This document shows, piece after piece, positions 12,201-23,110 of a stretch of 64,000 nt of DNA; position 1 is the first letter of the stretch, and every line of letters starts with the position of its first letter. This stretch comes from Pelecanus crispus (taxonomy: Eukaryota > Chordata > Aves > Pelecaniformes > Pelecanidae): NCBI RefSeq assembly GCF_030463565.1, contig NC_134660.1:565501-629500 (forward strand), in the 5' to 3' direction. A program made the position numbers and the translations under genes. The notes beneath the pieces were generated by a model, which was given only the letters and a program-made list of their open reading frames with translations, had not been told where the DNA came from and searched no databases.

Positions 12201-12930
12201 CTTCGCAACCGCCCCGGCGAGGGTGGGCGCCGGCAGCGCCGAGCAGGCCCAGGCGGCTGGGGATGGCCCCCTGCCAGGCTCCGTGCCCACCGGTGCCGCC
12301 ACGGCGCGCCCCCGTGTCCAGCCGCCCCGTGTCCCCGGGGTCCCGTGCTGGGGGGGCCCCGCAGCGGGTGCTCAGCACCCGGGGAATGAGGGTGGGGGGG
12401 GGAACCGCGGGGTCAGGATGGGACCCCGCCCGATAAAGGGGTGCAAAGCCGCGCCACGAGCCGGGGAGAAGCGCCCGGGGAGCCATTTGATAGCCCCCCC
12501 GCCCCCCCTTACCCTGCTCTGGGGCCGCTCCCTCCCACGAGAGACCCCCCCCAGCACCCCCCCACGCCCACCCCAGCACCCAGACCCCCGGGACGCCCCC
12601 TCTCCCTGCACCCAAAGCCCCGCCAGCTCCTCCCCCAGCAGCCAGCGCAGCCCCGGGACCCCTTCCCTGCCCCGGGGGTACCCCCCCCCGCGTGGGGAGC
12701 CCCCCCCGCTGCCCCAGCCCACGCCGCGAGCCCCGGGACCCCCGCGGGCCGCCCCGCACTCACAGGCAGCGCTCCTGCCGCTCGGTCTGCCGGTGCAGGG
12801 CCACCGAGAAGCCGAAGAAGGAGCGGGGGGTCGCGCCCGCCTTCAGCACCGGGAAGGTGAGGTCCAGGTTGAAGGCGGCGGCGGCGCCGAGCAGCGCGGG
12901 GAGCAGCAGCAGCGCGGGGAGCCCCGCCAT
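53..12930 (-). CDS. ITGA3: Integrin alpha-3, 5' 20 coding exons (gene continues left of window)
   Basis: This gene encodes the alpha chain of the alpha3-beta1 laminin receptor at epithelial basement membranes. Reading the minus strand, 20 exons join in frame to 847 codons: 12764-12930, 6075-6196, 5897-5979, 5127-5376, 4696-4779, 4196-4403, 3756-3949, 3354-3442, 3070-3206, 2776-2862, 2625-2692, 2251-2387, 1785-1931, 1570-1667, 1255-1420, 1094-1162, 917-996, 591-668, 297-399, 53-226. Each has AG/GT borders. Residues 1-19 form a hydrophobic signal peptide, followed by FNLD as in vertebrate ITGA3. The beta-propeller (about 20-450) has three cation loops: DLNNDGWQD (300-308), DINQDGFQD (362-370) and DMDGNSYPD (423-431). 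Thigh and calf domains follow. Human ITGA3 is about 1050 residues, so the furin site, transmembrane helix and cytoplasmic tail lie beyond base 1. Residue-by-residue similarity to ITGA3 (for example [19 protein letters not shown]) separates it from ITGA6 and ITGA7. No frameshift or internal stop was found. Confidence 0.97.
297..399 (-). CDS. ITGA3: ITGA3 exon 19
   Basis: Residues 755-789 ([27 protein letters not shown]). Calf-2. Confidence 0.93.
591..668 (-). CDS. ITGA3: ITGA3 exon 18
   Basis: Residues 729-755 ([13 protein letters not shown], matching the LLVDYTLQTSLSM region of human ITGA3). Confidence 0.92.
917..996 (-). CDS. ITGA3: ITGA3 exon 17
   Basis: Residues 703-729 ([18 protein letters not shown] to LDLST). 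Calf-1. Confidence 0.92.
1094..1162 (-). CDS. ITGA3: ITGA3 exon 16
   Basis: Residues 680-702 ([18 protein letters not shown], then KRNQR). Calf-1, with the [11 protein letters not shown] signature. Confidence 0.95.
1255..1420 (-). CDS. ITGA3: ITGA3 exon 15
   Basis: Residues 624-679 ([26 protein letters not shown]). It begins with about six residues (NGTQVL, 626-631) that I do not find in human ITGA3 as I recall it. Confidence 0.93.
1570..1667 (-). CDS. ITGA3: ITGA3 exon 14
   Basis: Residues 592-624 ([20 protein letters not shown]). The genu/calf-1 cysteine motif CGxDNKC is conserved. Confidence 0.95.
1785..1931 (-). CDS. ITGA3: ITGA3 exon 13
   Basis: Residues 543-591 ([32 protein letters not shown]). 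Thigh domain, with a glycosylation sequon near its end. Confidence 0.94.
2251..2387 (-). CDS. ITGA3: ITGA3 exon 12
   Basis: Residues 497-542 ([31 protein letters not shown]). Thigh domain, ends in phase 0. Confidence 0.95.
2410..2615. repeat. Alternating purine-pyrimidine (CA/CG)-rich tract in ITGA3 intron 11
   Basis: Irregular CACGCG/GTGTGC/CGCGCG runs fill the intron between exons 12 and 11. It looks like a decayed dinucleotide repeat and could form Z-DNA. Confidence 0.5.
2625..2692 (-). CDS. ITGA3: ITGA3 exon 11
   Basis: Residues 474-497 ([22 protein letters not shown]). CFxYNQSAG matches the thigh domain of human ITGA3. Confidence 0.93.
2776..2862 (-). CDS. ITGA3: ITGA3 exon 10
   Basis: Residues 445-474 ([13 protein letters not shown] to CTSYSC). 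Start of the thigh domain. Confidence 0.93.
3070..3206 (-). CDS. ITGA3: ITGA3 exon 9 with third Ca-binding loop
   Basis: Residues 400-445. Contains [19 protein letters not shown] and then [13 protein letters not shown], the last propeller blade. Confidence 0.95.
3354..3442 (-). CDS. ITGA3: ITGA3 exon 8
   Basis: Residues 370-399 ([20 protein letters not shown]). Ends in phase 0 at PQQ, donor GTAACA. Confidence 0.95.
3756..3949 (-). CDS. ITGA3: ITGA3 exon 7 with second Ca-binding loop
   Basis: Residues 305-370. Reads [20 protein letters not shown] and ends with loop DINQDGFQ(D). Confidence 0.96.
4196..4403 (-). CDS. ITGA3: ITGA3 exon 6 with first Ca-binding loop
   Basis: Residues 236-305. 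Contains [18 protein letters not shown] and the FG-GAP cation loop DLNNDG at its end (completed by WQD in exon 7). Confidence 0.95.
4696..4779 (-). CDS. ITGA3: ITGA3 exon 5
   Basis: Residues 208-236 ([13 protein letters not shown] to NTYIG). This is the mutually exclusive X1/X2 region in laminin-type integrins; only one version of the exon was seen here. Confidence 0.9.
   Translation of the reverse strand, partial: VPTTCCSGRCGTCTTSPTPTTGAAIPI
4905..4970. repeat. 18-bp tandem repeat in ITGA3 intron 4
   Basis: Three perfect copies of ATGCAAACAGACGTGCAG at 4905-4958, plus a partial fourth. A second small repeat (ACACACGCTCCAGGC, two copies) lies at 5089-5120 near the exon 4 donor. Confidence 0.85.
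5127..5376 (-). CDS. ITGA3: ITGA3 exon 4
   Basis: Residues 125-208. Starts [20 protein letters not shown] and ends [10 protein letters not shown] plus one base at donor GTGCGT. It holds the cysteine-containing propeller loop (CNSNTD) typical of ITGA3. Confidence 0.95.
5897..5979 (-). CDS. ITGA3: ITGA3 exon 3
   Basis: Residues 97-124, including [14 protein letters not shown], a strongly ITGA3-like propeller segment. The exon ends in phase 0 at donor GTGAGT. Confidence 0.93.
6075..6196 (-). CDS. ITGA3: ITGA3 exon 2
   Basis: Residues 56-97 ([18 protein letters not shown]). Two overlapping donors exist. Only GTACGT directly left of 6,075 keeps the reading frame into exon 3; GTGAGT four bases further on would give a stop codon in exon 3. 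Confidence 0.9.
6197..12763 (-). other. ITGA3: ITGA3 intron 1 (6.6 kb, noncoding)
   Basis: Very GC-rich. It gives long open frames on both strands because stop codons are rare, but none resembles a known protein. It includes an AP-1 motif cluster at 7,144-7,983. I see no embedded gene or recognisable transposon. Confidence 0.8.
7144..7983. promoter_or_regulatory. Cluster of five AP-1 consensus sites in ITGA3 intron 1
   Basis: Exact TGA(C/G)TCA heptamers occur at 7144-7150, 7157-7163, 7193-7199, 7857-7863 and 7977-7983. The first three lie within 56 bp. AP-1 (Jun/Fos) drives many epithelial and keratinocyte genes, so an intronic ITGA3 enhancer is plausible; that function is inferred. Confidence 0.5.
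12764..12930 (-). CDS. ITGA3: ITGA3 exon 1: start codon, signal peptide, start of propeller
   Basis: The ATG is at 12,928-12,930 on the minus strand. A leucine/alanine-rich signal peptide (1-19) precedes [10 protein letters not shown]. The exon ends [15 protein letters not shown] plus two bases at donor GTGAGT. The start was chosen because it is the only ATG directly before a signal peptide in this frame. Confidence 0.95.
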
Positions 12931-13340
12931 GTCCCGTGCCCCCCCACGTCCCGCACCGGCCGCCCCCGGAGCCGCCGCCGCCGCCGACCGCGCCCCACCG
13001 GTACCGGTGCGCTGCGGGGCGGGGGCGGGGCCGGGCGGGGCGCGCGCCCTTCCGGGCACTCCCCTTAAAGGGGCCGCACCCCCCCACCCCCCCCCGTCCG
13101 CCCCCCGCGGGCACCTGAGGGGAGGGAGGGGGCCGCGCGCGTGCGTGTCCGCGCGCGCGGGGGGGGGGGGGGAGGCGGGGACACACCTGCGCGTGCACGG
13201 CGGGCGGCGGGAGCACGCGCGCCGGCCCGCGCCCGGGCGCCGCAACCGCAACTTCCATCCCCCCCCCCCGCCCCGCCCACGCGCGGAGGGGCACGAGCGC
13301 GGGCGGGTGCGCGCGCACGAACACCCCCACCCCCCCCACA
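12931..13340 (-). promoter_or_regulatory. ITGA3: ITGA3 5'UTR and CpG-island promoter
   Basis: The region upstream of the start codon is dense in CpG. GC-box (Sp1-type) runs lie at 13,017-13,042 and around 13,266-13,280. No TATA box is visible. The transcription start cannot be fixed from sequence; the 5'UTR is probably 100-200 nt. Confidence 0.65.
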
Positions 13341-13369
13341 CACGTGCCCTGCCCAGCACTCTGCGCTGT

Positions 13370-14226
13370 CCCATGGGACCCCCCGGGATGGCACCCACCC
13401 CCCCCCCCGCGACCCCCGGGAGGGGACCCCCCCCGAGGATCGGACCCCCCCATGGCATGGGACCCCCCGGTTAGGACCCGTCCGGGATGGGACCCCCGAG
13501 GGTCGGACCCCCCCGAGGATGAGACCCCGGGATGGGACCCCCCGGATGGGACCCCCGAGGGTCGGACCCCCCCGAGGATGAGACCCCCGGGATGGGACCC
13601 CCCGGATGGGACCCCTGGGATGGGACCCCCGAGGGTCGGACCCCCCCGAGGATGAGACCCCCGGCATGGGACCCCCCGGATGGGACCCCCGAGGGTCGGA
13701 CCCCCCCGAGGATGAGACCCCCGGGATGGGACCCCCCGGATGGGACCCCCCGGATGGGACCCCCGAGGGTCGGACCCCCCCGAGGATGAGACCCCGGGAT
13801 GGGACCCCCCGGATGGGACCCCCCGAGGGTCGGACCCCCCCGAGGATGAGACCCCCGGGATGGGACCCCCCGGATGGGACCCCCCGGATGGGACCCCCGA
13901 GGGTCGGACCCCCCCGAGGATGAGACCCCCGGGATGGGACCCCCCGGATGGGACCCCCGAGGGTCGGACCCCCCCCGAGGATGGGACCCCCCCGGATGGG
14001 ACCCCCCGGATGGGACCCCCGGGATGGCCCCCCCCCCGAGGATCGGACCCCCCCGGGATGGGACCCCCGGGATGGGACCTCCGAGGGTCGGACCCCCCCG
14101 AGGATGGGACCCCCCGGATGGGACCCCTGGGATGGGACCCCCGAGGGTCGGACCCCCCCGAGGATGAGACCCCCGGGATGGGCCCCCCGCGATGGACCCT
14201 TTGGGATGGGACCCCTGGGATGGGCC
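13370..14226. repeat. GC-rich minisatellite A (GATGGGACCCCC / GAGGGTCGGACCCCC)
   Basis: About ten copies of a composite unit of roughly 60-75 bp: one or more GATGGGACCCCCCG blocks, then GAGGGTCGGACCCCCC and GAGGATGAGACCCCC. It begins about 0.45 kb upstream of the ITGA3 start codon. The long glycine/proline/serine-rich open frames across it are artefacts of the repeat, since they appear in several frames and on both strands. Confidence 0.9.
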
Positions 14227-14339
14227 CCCCGCTCCTCCGTGCAGCCCCCGCCGTGCCCCGCCGGGAGGCCGGAGCTGCCGGGGCGGGACGGGAGGGAGAG
14301 AAAATCCCCGGCCTCCCACGGCTCCTGCCCGCCCGGGAC

Positions 14340-14604
14340 CCCCGGGACCCCCGGTGCCGGCTGCGGGGGGCTCCCGCCTGGTACCGGCTGCTGGGGGCTC
14401 CTGCCCGGTACCGGCTGCGGGGGGCTCCCCGCCCAGAATGGGCTCCCCGGGGGCTCCCCACCCGGTACCGGCTGCGGGGGGCTCCTGCCTGGTACCGGCT
14501 GCGGGGGGCTCCCCGCCCAGAATGGGCTCCCCGGGGGCTCCCCACCCGGTACCGGCTGTGGGGGTCTCCCACCCGGTACCGGCTGCGGGGGGGTCCCGCC
14601 CGGG
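14340..14604. repeat. Minisatellite B (GGTACCGGCTGCGGGGGGCT)
   Basis: Seven or so copies of a unit built on GGTACCGGCTG(C/T)GGGGG, with a longer duplicated segment carrying CCCAGAATGGGCTCCCC at 14,430-14,460 and 14,510-14,540. Confidence 0.85.
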
Positions 14605-14925
14605 GAAGGCGGCTGCAGCCCCGGCATCGCCTCCTCCCTCCCGGGGGGCTGGCGGCGGCGGCTGCCGCGGTCCCCGACCCCGGCAAAGGTCACCGGGAGC
14701 CATCGCGCCGCTCCCACCCGTGCCAGGAAAGCCCTGGGTGGGAGCAGGGGGGAAATGCCCCCACCCGGGTGGGGGGGGCTGCAGGATGTCCTGTGTCCCC
14801 CGCCCCGATGTCCCCGCACCCCAGCACAGCTCCCGCGCGATGTCACTGGAAAGAGTGACGGCACAGGACAGGCCCAAGGGCAGGCCTGCCGGCAGCCGGC
14901 ACCGGCTCTGGCACCGGGCCTTGTC

Positions 14926-15484
14926 CCCTGTCCCCCGTCCCCTGTCCCCCGTCCCCCGTCCCCCGTCCCCTGTCCCCCGTCCCCTGTCCCCCATCCCCAT
15001 CCCCGGCCCCTGTCCCCGTCCCCCATCCCCTGTCCCCCGTCCCCTGTCCCCCGTCCCCCGTCCCCTGTCCCCCATCCCCTGTCCCCCGTCCCCCGTCCCT
15101 GTCCCGCATCCCCAATCCCCATCCCCCATCCCCCATCCCCAGTCCCTGTCCCCCATCCCCAATCCCCGGTCCCTGTCTCCTGTCCCCAATTCCCGGTCCC
15201 TGTCCCCCGTCCCCTGTCCCCCGTCCCCCGTCCCCGTCCCCCATCCCCCATCCCCGGTCCCTGTCCCCCATCCCCAATCCCCGGTCCCTGTCTCCTGTCC
15301 CCAATTCCCGGTCCCTGTCCCCCGTCCCCGTCCCCAGTCCCTGTCCCCCATCCCCTGTCCCCCATCCCCAATCCCCAGTCCCCGTCCCCCGTCCCCCATC
15401 CCCAGTCCCTGTCCCGCATCCCCAATCCCCATCCCCCATCCCCAGTCCCTGTCCCCCATCCCCAATCCCCGGTCCCTGTCCCCC
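14926..15484. repeat. Minisatellite C, polypyrimidine (CCCC(G/A)TCCCC(T/A)GTC)n
   Basis: About 560 bp of nearly pure C/T on the plus strand in units of 6-7 and 13-14 bp, with higher-order copies. The G-rich complement could form G-quadruplexes, and the mirror symmetry could allow triplex DNA. Confidence 0.9.
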
Positions 15485-15714
15485 AGCGTGGGCTGGCCCT
15501 GCAGCACCCCAAGCACCGCCGTCTCCCCGGGGACGGGTGGATTTTTCTCTCTGGCAGGTGACGCAGCCCCCGGCACGGGCACAAAGAGCCCTGGCCGGGC
15601 AGATGGGTCCGCCCTCCGGCTTGGGGACATTTTGGGGCGCGGCGGGGCCCCCTTTCTGCCCACTGGCCCGTCAGGCGGCGCGGTGGTTCGCCCTGCGGCC
15701 TTGGCTGCCGCCCG

Positions 15715-16275
15715 GGGGGTGCCAGCACCCAGGGAGGGGGGCAGCACCCCAGGAAGGGTGTTTGCACCGGAGGAAAGGTGTCTGCACCCAAAGGGGGGTG
15801 CCAGTGCCCAAAGGGGGGGTGTCTGCACCCAAAGGGGGGTGCCAGCGCCCAAAGGGGGGCTGTATGCTCCTAAAGGGGGGTGTTTGCACCCAAAGGAGGG
15901 TGACAGCACCCAAAGGGGGGGGTGTCTGCACCCAAAGTGGGGTGTTTGCACCCAGAGGGGGTTGTTTGCGCCCAAAGTGGGGTGCCAGCACACAAAGGGG
16001 GGCTATATGCTCCTAAAGGGGGGTGTTTGCACCCAAAGGGGGGTTGTTTGTGCCCAAAGGAGGGTGTTTGCACCCAAAGTGGGGTGACAGCACCCTAAGA
16101 AGGGTGTTTGCGCCCAAAGGGGGGTGCCAGCACCCAAAGGGGGGGTGTCTGCACCCAAAGTGGGGTGTCAGCACACAAAGGGGGGCTGTATGCTCCTAAA
16201 GGGGGGTGTTTGCACCCAAAGTGGGGTGACAGCACCCAAAGGGGGGTGTCTGCACCCAAAGGGGGGTGACATCAC
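15715..16275. repeat. Minisatellite D (TGTTTGCACCCAAAGGGGGG)
   Basis: More than 20 variants of a roughly 20-22-bp unit GTGTxTGCACCCAAAGGGGGG, alternating with GTGCCAGCACCCAAAGG and CTGTATGCTCCTAAAGG versions. Larger blocks are themselves duplicated. Confidence 0.9.
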
Positions 16276-17273
16276 CCCGAAAGGCCACTAGATGGCGCCC
16301 TCCGCCCAAGGATGCTGCGGGGGGGGGCGGGGCGGGCCAGGTCCGCCGGGGACCCCCGGGACCCCGCCAACCCCCGGGACCCCCCCCCCACCCCCGGGAC
16401 CCCCCGCACCCGTGGCAGAGGTGGGCACACGAGGGGACTCCCGTGGGCGCTGCCGGCCTGGGCGGGGGCCGTTTCCAGCCGGGGCATCTGGGGGTGACCC
16501 CCCCCCTCCCCCCGGCCTTGTGGGGGGCACAGGGGAGGGACCCCCCCCCCGGCCTTGTGGGGGCAGCGGGGGCGGGGGGTGCTGGCTGTCCCCGTGGTCA
16601 GCCCTGCCAGCCCCCCCGTGCACCCACCCGCAGAGACCCCCGGGCGCGCCGCGACACTTCTGCCACCCCCACTCTCCCAGTTCACCCAAACTGGACACCC
16701 CCCCCCCCCCGCCCCGTCCCATTCCCCCCCTCCATGGGCTCCCGGGTTTTTGGGGCTCCACAAGCGCCAGCCCGGCCGAGAAGCCCGCGGCAGCCGGAGG
16801 CACCAGTGCCTCCCAGTCCCAAACTGGTTCAGGACTGCACAGACCTGCTCCCTGTTTGCGCCCCGCTCCCGGGCCGCGCTCCGCGGCCTGCAGCTCTCGA
16901 ACCGGCTTTTCCTGCTGGAGCATCCCCGTCCCAGAAGGAGCCAGCCCCGGGGACAGCCCGGCTGCGGGCACGGCCGGCCCGGGGAGCGGGGCACGGCCCG
17001 GCGGCTGCTGCGGGGCCTCGGGAAACCCCCGGGGAGGCCCCCGCACCGCTCCGAGCAGGGCAGGCGGCAGGGCCGGGCTTGTCCCAGACATTTCGGTCCC
17101 CTCTGGATTAATTCCTCAAATCTCGAGTTACATTTCCCATGCCGGGCGGCGAGCCCGCGCCATCACACGCAGCTTCTGGGGCGCGCTCCTGTCTCCTCTG
17201 CTTGCCTCTGGCTCTGATCTCGAGTTCTAGTCAGTTCTGTTATTGCTGTTTCGATTTCGATTTCTAATTTTTC

Positions 17274-17420
17274 CTACCCCTATTCCTACTCCCTATTCCT
17301 ACTCCTATTCCTAGTGCTACTGCTATTCCTATTCCTATTCCTATTCCTATTCCTATTCCTATTCCTATTCCTATTCCTAGTGCTATTGCTATTCCTACTC
17401 CTATTCCTATTCCTATTCCA
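17274..17420. repeat. (CCTATT)n hexanucleotide microsatellite
   Basis: Runs of CCTATT with interruptions (CTAGTGCTATTG). It lies directly next to the tRNA-like element at 17,450-17,580 and on that element's strand would be its 3' tail. Confidence 0.9.
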
Positions 17421-17449
17421 TTCTTTCTGTTGCCATTCCGGTCACATTT

Positions 17450-17580
17450 TTTATTTTTTCCCCACTTTACTCACGGCCCCGGCGGTGGCGGCAGGGCCGG
17501 GATTCGAACCGGCGGCTCCGGCGGTGGCGCAGCTCCCCACTGCGGCCGCCAGGTGGCGCCATTGCACCGCGCGGCAGTGC
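17450..17580 (-). mobile_element. tRNA-derived SINE-like fragment
   Basis: On the minus strand there is a perfect Pol III B box, GGTTCGAATCC, at 17,500-17,510. About 25-40 bp upstream (plus coordinates 17,530-17,551) is an A-box-like TGGC...GCAGTGGGGAGC, and downstream are an A-rich stretch and a simple repeat. The order GGAGCC...GGTTCGAATCCCGGC...CTGCC resembles the head of MIR/CORE-type SINEs. It does not fold as a functional tRNA: the acceptor and T stems mismatch and the spacing is wrong. The family assignment is uncertain. Confidence 0.45.
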
Positions 17581-17589
17581 GGGTGCTCG

Positions 17590-18500
17590 GGGGGTCCCCG
17601 GGGGGGGCCGGGAGGGGGGGACAGGGGGACGTGGGGGGGAGAAGCCCCGGCCAGGCTTTGGGATCCGCCCCCAGCCCCCTCCCAGCCCCCCGGCCCCCCT
17701 CGGGGGTAAGGACCTGCCAGGGACCCCCCCCACCAAAATAGAAGTCCCCCCTTCCAAAGCCCCCCCCGGTGCTGGGCTGGGGACAGCCCTGCGAGTGGGG
17801 GGGGGTCGCAGGGGCTGGGCTGGGGCCCTGGGCTGGGCACCACGGGTTGGGGGGGGTGCGTCAGGGCCCTGCCTGGGGCTGGGAGAGGGGCGCAGGGCCC
17901 CGGGGCGGGGGGGGGGGGGGGTTGTCCCCAGAATCAAAGCTTGACACGGCCCTGGGGTCCCCACGAGGCAGGTGGAGGATGGCAAGTTTTGGGGTACGTG
18001 AGGGTCCCCCGCTTCATGAGGCTGGGGGGCTCTGCCTTGGGGATGGCGTTGAACTGGGAGACACTGGTAACTACTGGGAGAAGCTGGGAGCTGGGGGGAT
18101 GCGTGTCTAAAACATACCCCCATAGGCACCCAGCCCCCAGCCTGGACCCATCCTACTCCCTAACCCAACCCTTCCTCCCCCCTACCCCAGCAAACACCGC
18201 CCCACCCTGCTCCCCCTCCAAATCCCCCCTCAGCACCAAGAGTCCCCGGGGGGGGCCACCAATCTCCTCGCAAAAAAGCCCCCCCGGAATGGCACGGCGT
18301 CCCCAGAGGCCCTGCCAGCCGCCCCCCGCTCCCGCCCCTGCTCCTGTGGATGGGAGCCTGCGATCTTTATTTATTCCTTCTCCCTCCTTCACCCACTCTT
18401 TGTTGTTTCTTGAGAGAGGGAAAGAAGGAAAAAAAAAAAAAAAAACCGAAAAAAAAAAGCACACACACAGAGAGAGAGGAGGCAGGAGCCTGTTTTGCCT
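17590..18500. other. DLX3 upstream flank
   Basis: GC-rich sequence with C- and G-runs (17,590-17,930), then more mixed sequence with a poly-A tract at 18,429-18,460. I see no gene. It is probably part of the DLX3 5' regulatory region. Confidence 0.4.
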
Positions 18501-18520
18501 CCCAGGCAATATTTCTGGAG

Positions 18521-18742
18521 CCAATCGGAATGCGCACCCACCCTGCCCTGCTCCCTAATTAAAGGCTTTAAGCAGGCGGCCGGGGCTGGAGGTTTGGGCA
18601 CAGTCTCTTGGTTGCTCCTCGCAAGAGCCGGTGCGGAGGAGCCGGCTCTGGGTACGCCAGGCCTGACGCGCGGGCAGCCGGAGCCGCCGGGTTGGGGGGT
18701 CCCCAGCCAGGCGAGCAGCTCCCCCCACCCCCAGTTCCAGCG
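18521..18742 (+). promoter_or_regulatory. DLX3: DLX3 core promoter and 5'UTR
   Basis: A CCAAT box lies at 18,521-18,525 (CCAATCGG, an NF-Y-type site), and an AT-rich TATA-like TAATTAAAGG at 18,556-18,565. The start codon is about 180 bp further on. The mammalian Dlx3 proximal promoter is known to depend on a CCAAT/NF-Y site. The transcription start is estimated near 18,590-18,600. Confidence 0.55.
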
Positions 18743-21846
<3,104 letters not shown>

Positions 21847-23110
21847 CAGCCCGGAGCGAGAAAAGGAACGAGAGACAGTGGCAGAACTCCTTTGCCTCCT
21901 TTTTTTTCCCCCCTATTTTTTTTTTTTTTTTAAAAAAAAAAAGGACACCCATGTACACGCACCCCTAGATATACACTTATATATCCTATCCTCTCCCAGC
22001 TCATCTCAGGAACAAGAGGACTGCAAAGGGTTAAACTCGTTAGCTCCCAGCCCAGGGCAGCCGAGGAAAAGGTGGTGAATTCTTCTTATGCATTTTTTTT
22101 TTTTTTTCTTTTTCCATCACCCCCTAATAAAAACTGCCCCCGAGGAGCCGCGTCCCGCCGGGGGTCCCCTCGCCGGAGCTTTGCTTCTTGGGGCCACCCC
22201 AGTGAGCTGCCCTGGGGGGGCCGCCCCACGCCGCCGCCCCCCGAGCACGGGTGGGCACCCAGGAGGGGCCCGAGGGGCACCCAGAGCACCTGCGCCCAGC
22301 GGGGACGGAGCCCGCGGGGAGGAAGACGCGGCGTCGCGGCGTGCGGGCGCCCATCGCCGATGCCAAAGGAGCGGGATGCGCTTTGCCCTCGTGGCACCCG
22401 AAATCCGGGGACCGGGAGCGGTTTCGGGGGCCGCGGATTGCCCCACGGGAGCAAACCGGGACCCCCAGCCCAGCCGCTTCCGTGGCAGCTTCGCGGGAAT
22501 CGCCCGGGACAATGCTCAGACAAAAAGGTGGTTATTTAAAAATAAATGAAAAGGGGGGGGGGGGGGAGAAAATATTTTAATATTTAAACAGTTCAGGAAT
22601 GGCTTAAGTTATTTTTTCAAGAGAAAAATCATGCTATGTCCATTTTCTAACAGTGCCTCCATCTGTGTCAGTTAAGCTAACGGCGAAGCAGAATGCCTAT
22701 TTTTTAAATAAATCAACAACATATTTTAAAGGAAAAAAAAAAACCTCTTTACTATTTTTTAAGAGAATGATGCTATTTTTTTAAAAGCAGAAAGTGCAGT
22801 TTAAGAAGTGTTCATATGTGTGTTGTACAGTCCCGAGGATCTTATTTATGTTGCCTTATATAAATAGGGGTGTATGGGGGAAAAAAGAGAGTGTACATAA
22901 GGTTCGTTTGTATAAAGTTGATCCAAACCAAACTGGTTTCAGTCTGGTTTTTTGTTCGCTTTTTTTTTTTTTTAAGGAAAAAAAACCGAAAACCCTGGTC
23001 GATGGGAGCCCCCTCTAAGGAGGGGGGCTTCCTCCGAGCGTCCTTTGCTGCTTTCCTGGTGAACAAAAGCTGAGCTATAAATGCTAATAAAAGCGCTGCG
23101 AATTTGAAGG
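21847..23110 (+). other. DLX3: DLX3 3'UTR
   Basis: AT-rich, with T/A homopolymer tracts at 21,900-21,942 and 22,093-22,110. AATAAA signals occur at 22,126-22,131 and 23,086-23,091, with further AATAAA motifs around 22,541 and 22,707. The AT-rich block 22,540-23,100 differs sharply from the GC-rich flanks and is probably the distal 3'UTR. The exact end is inferred. Confidence 0.6.
23086..23091 (+). terminator. DLX3: Candidate distal polyadenylation signal of DLX3
   Basis: AATAAA on the plus strand, about 1.24 kb after the stop codon. An alternative proximal AATAAA lies at 22,126. Confidence 0.5.

Noticed and set aside
12509-15791. Very long collagen-like open frames (up to about 900 codons) on both strands
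   Set aside because: They run across minisatellites A-D and the ITGA3 promoter, appear in several frames at once and consist only of repeat units. Rare stop codons in GC-rich repeats explain them.
17450-17580. Functional tRNA gene
   Set aside because: The B box is perfect, but the acceptor and T stems do not pair and the A box is split, so it is reported only as a SINE-like fragment.
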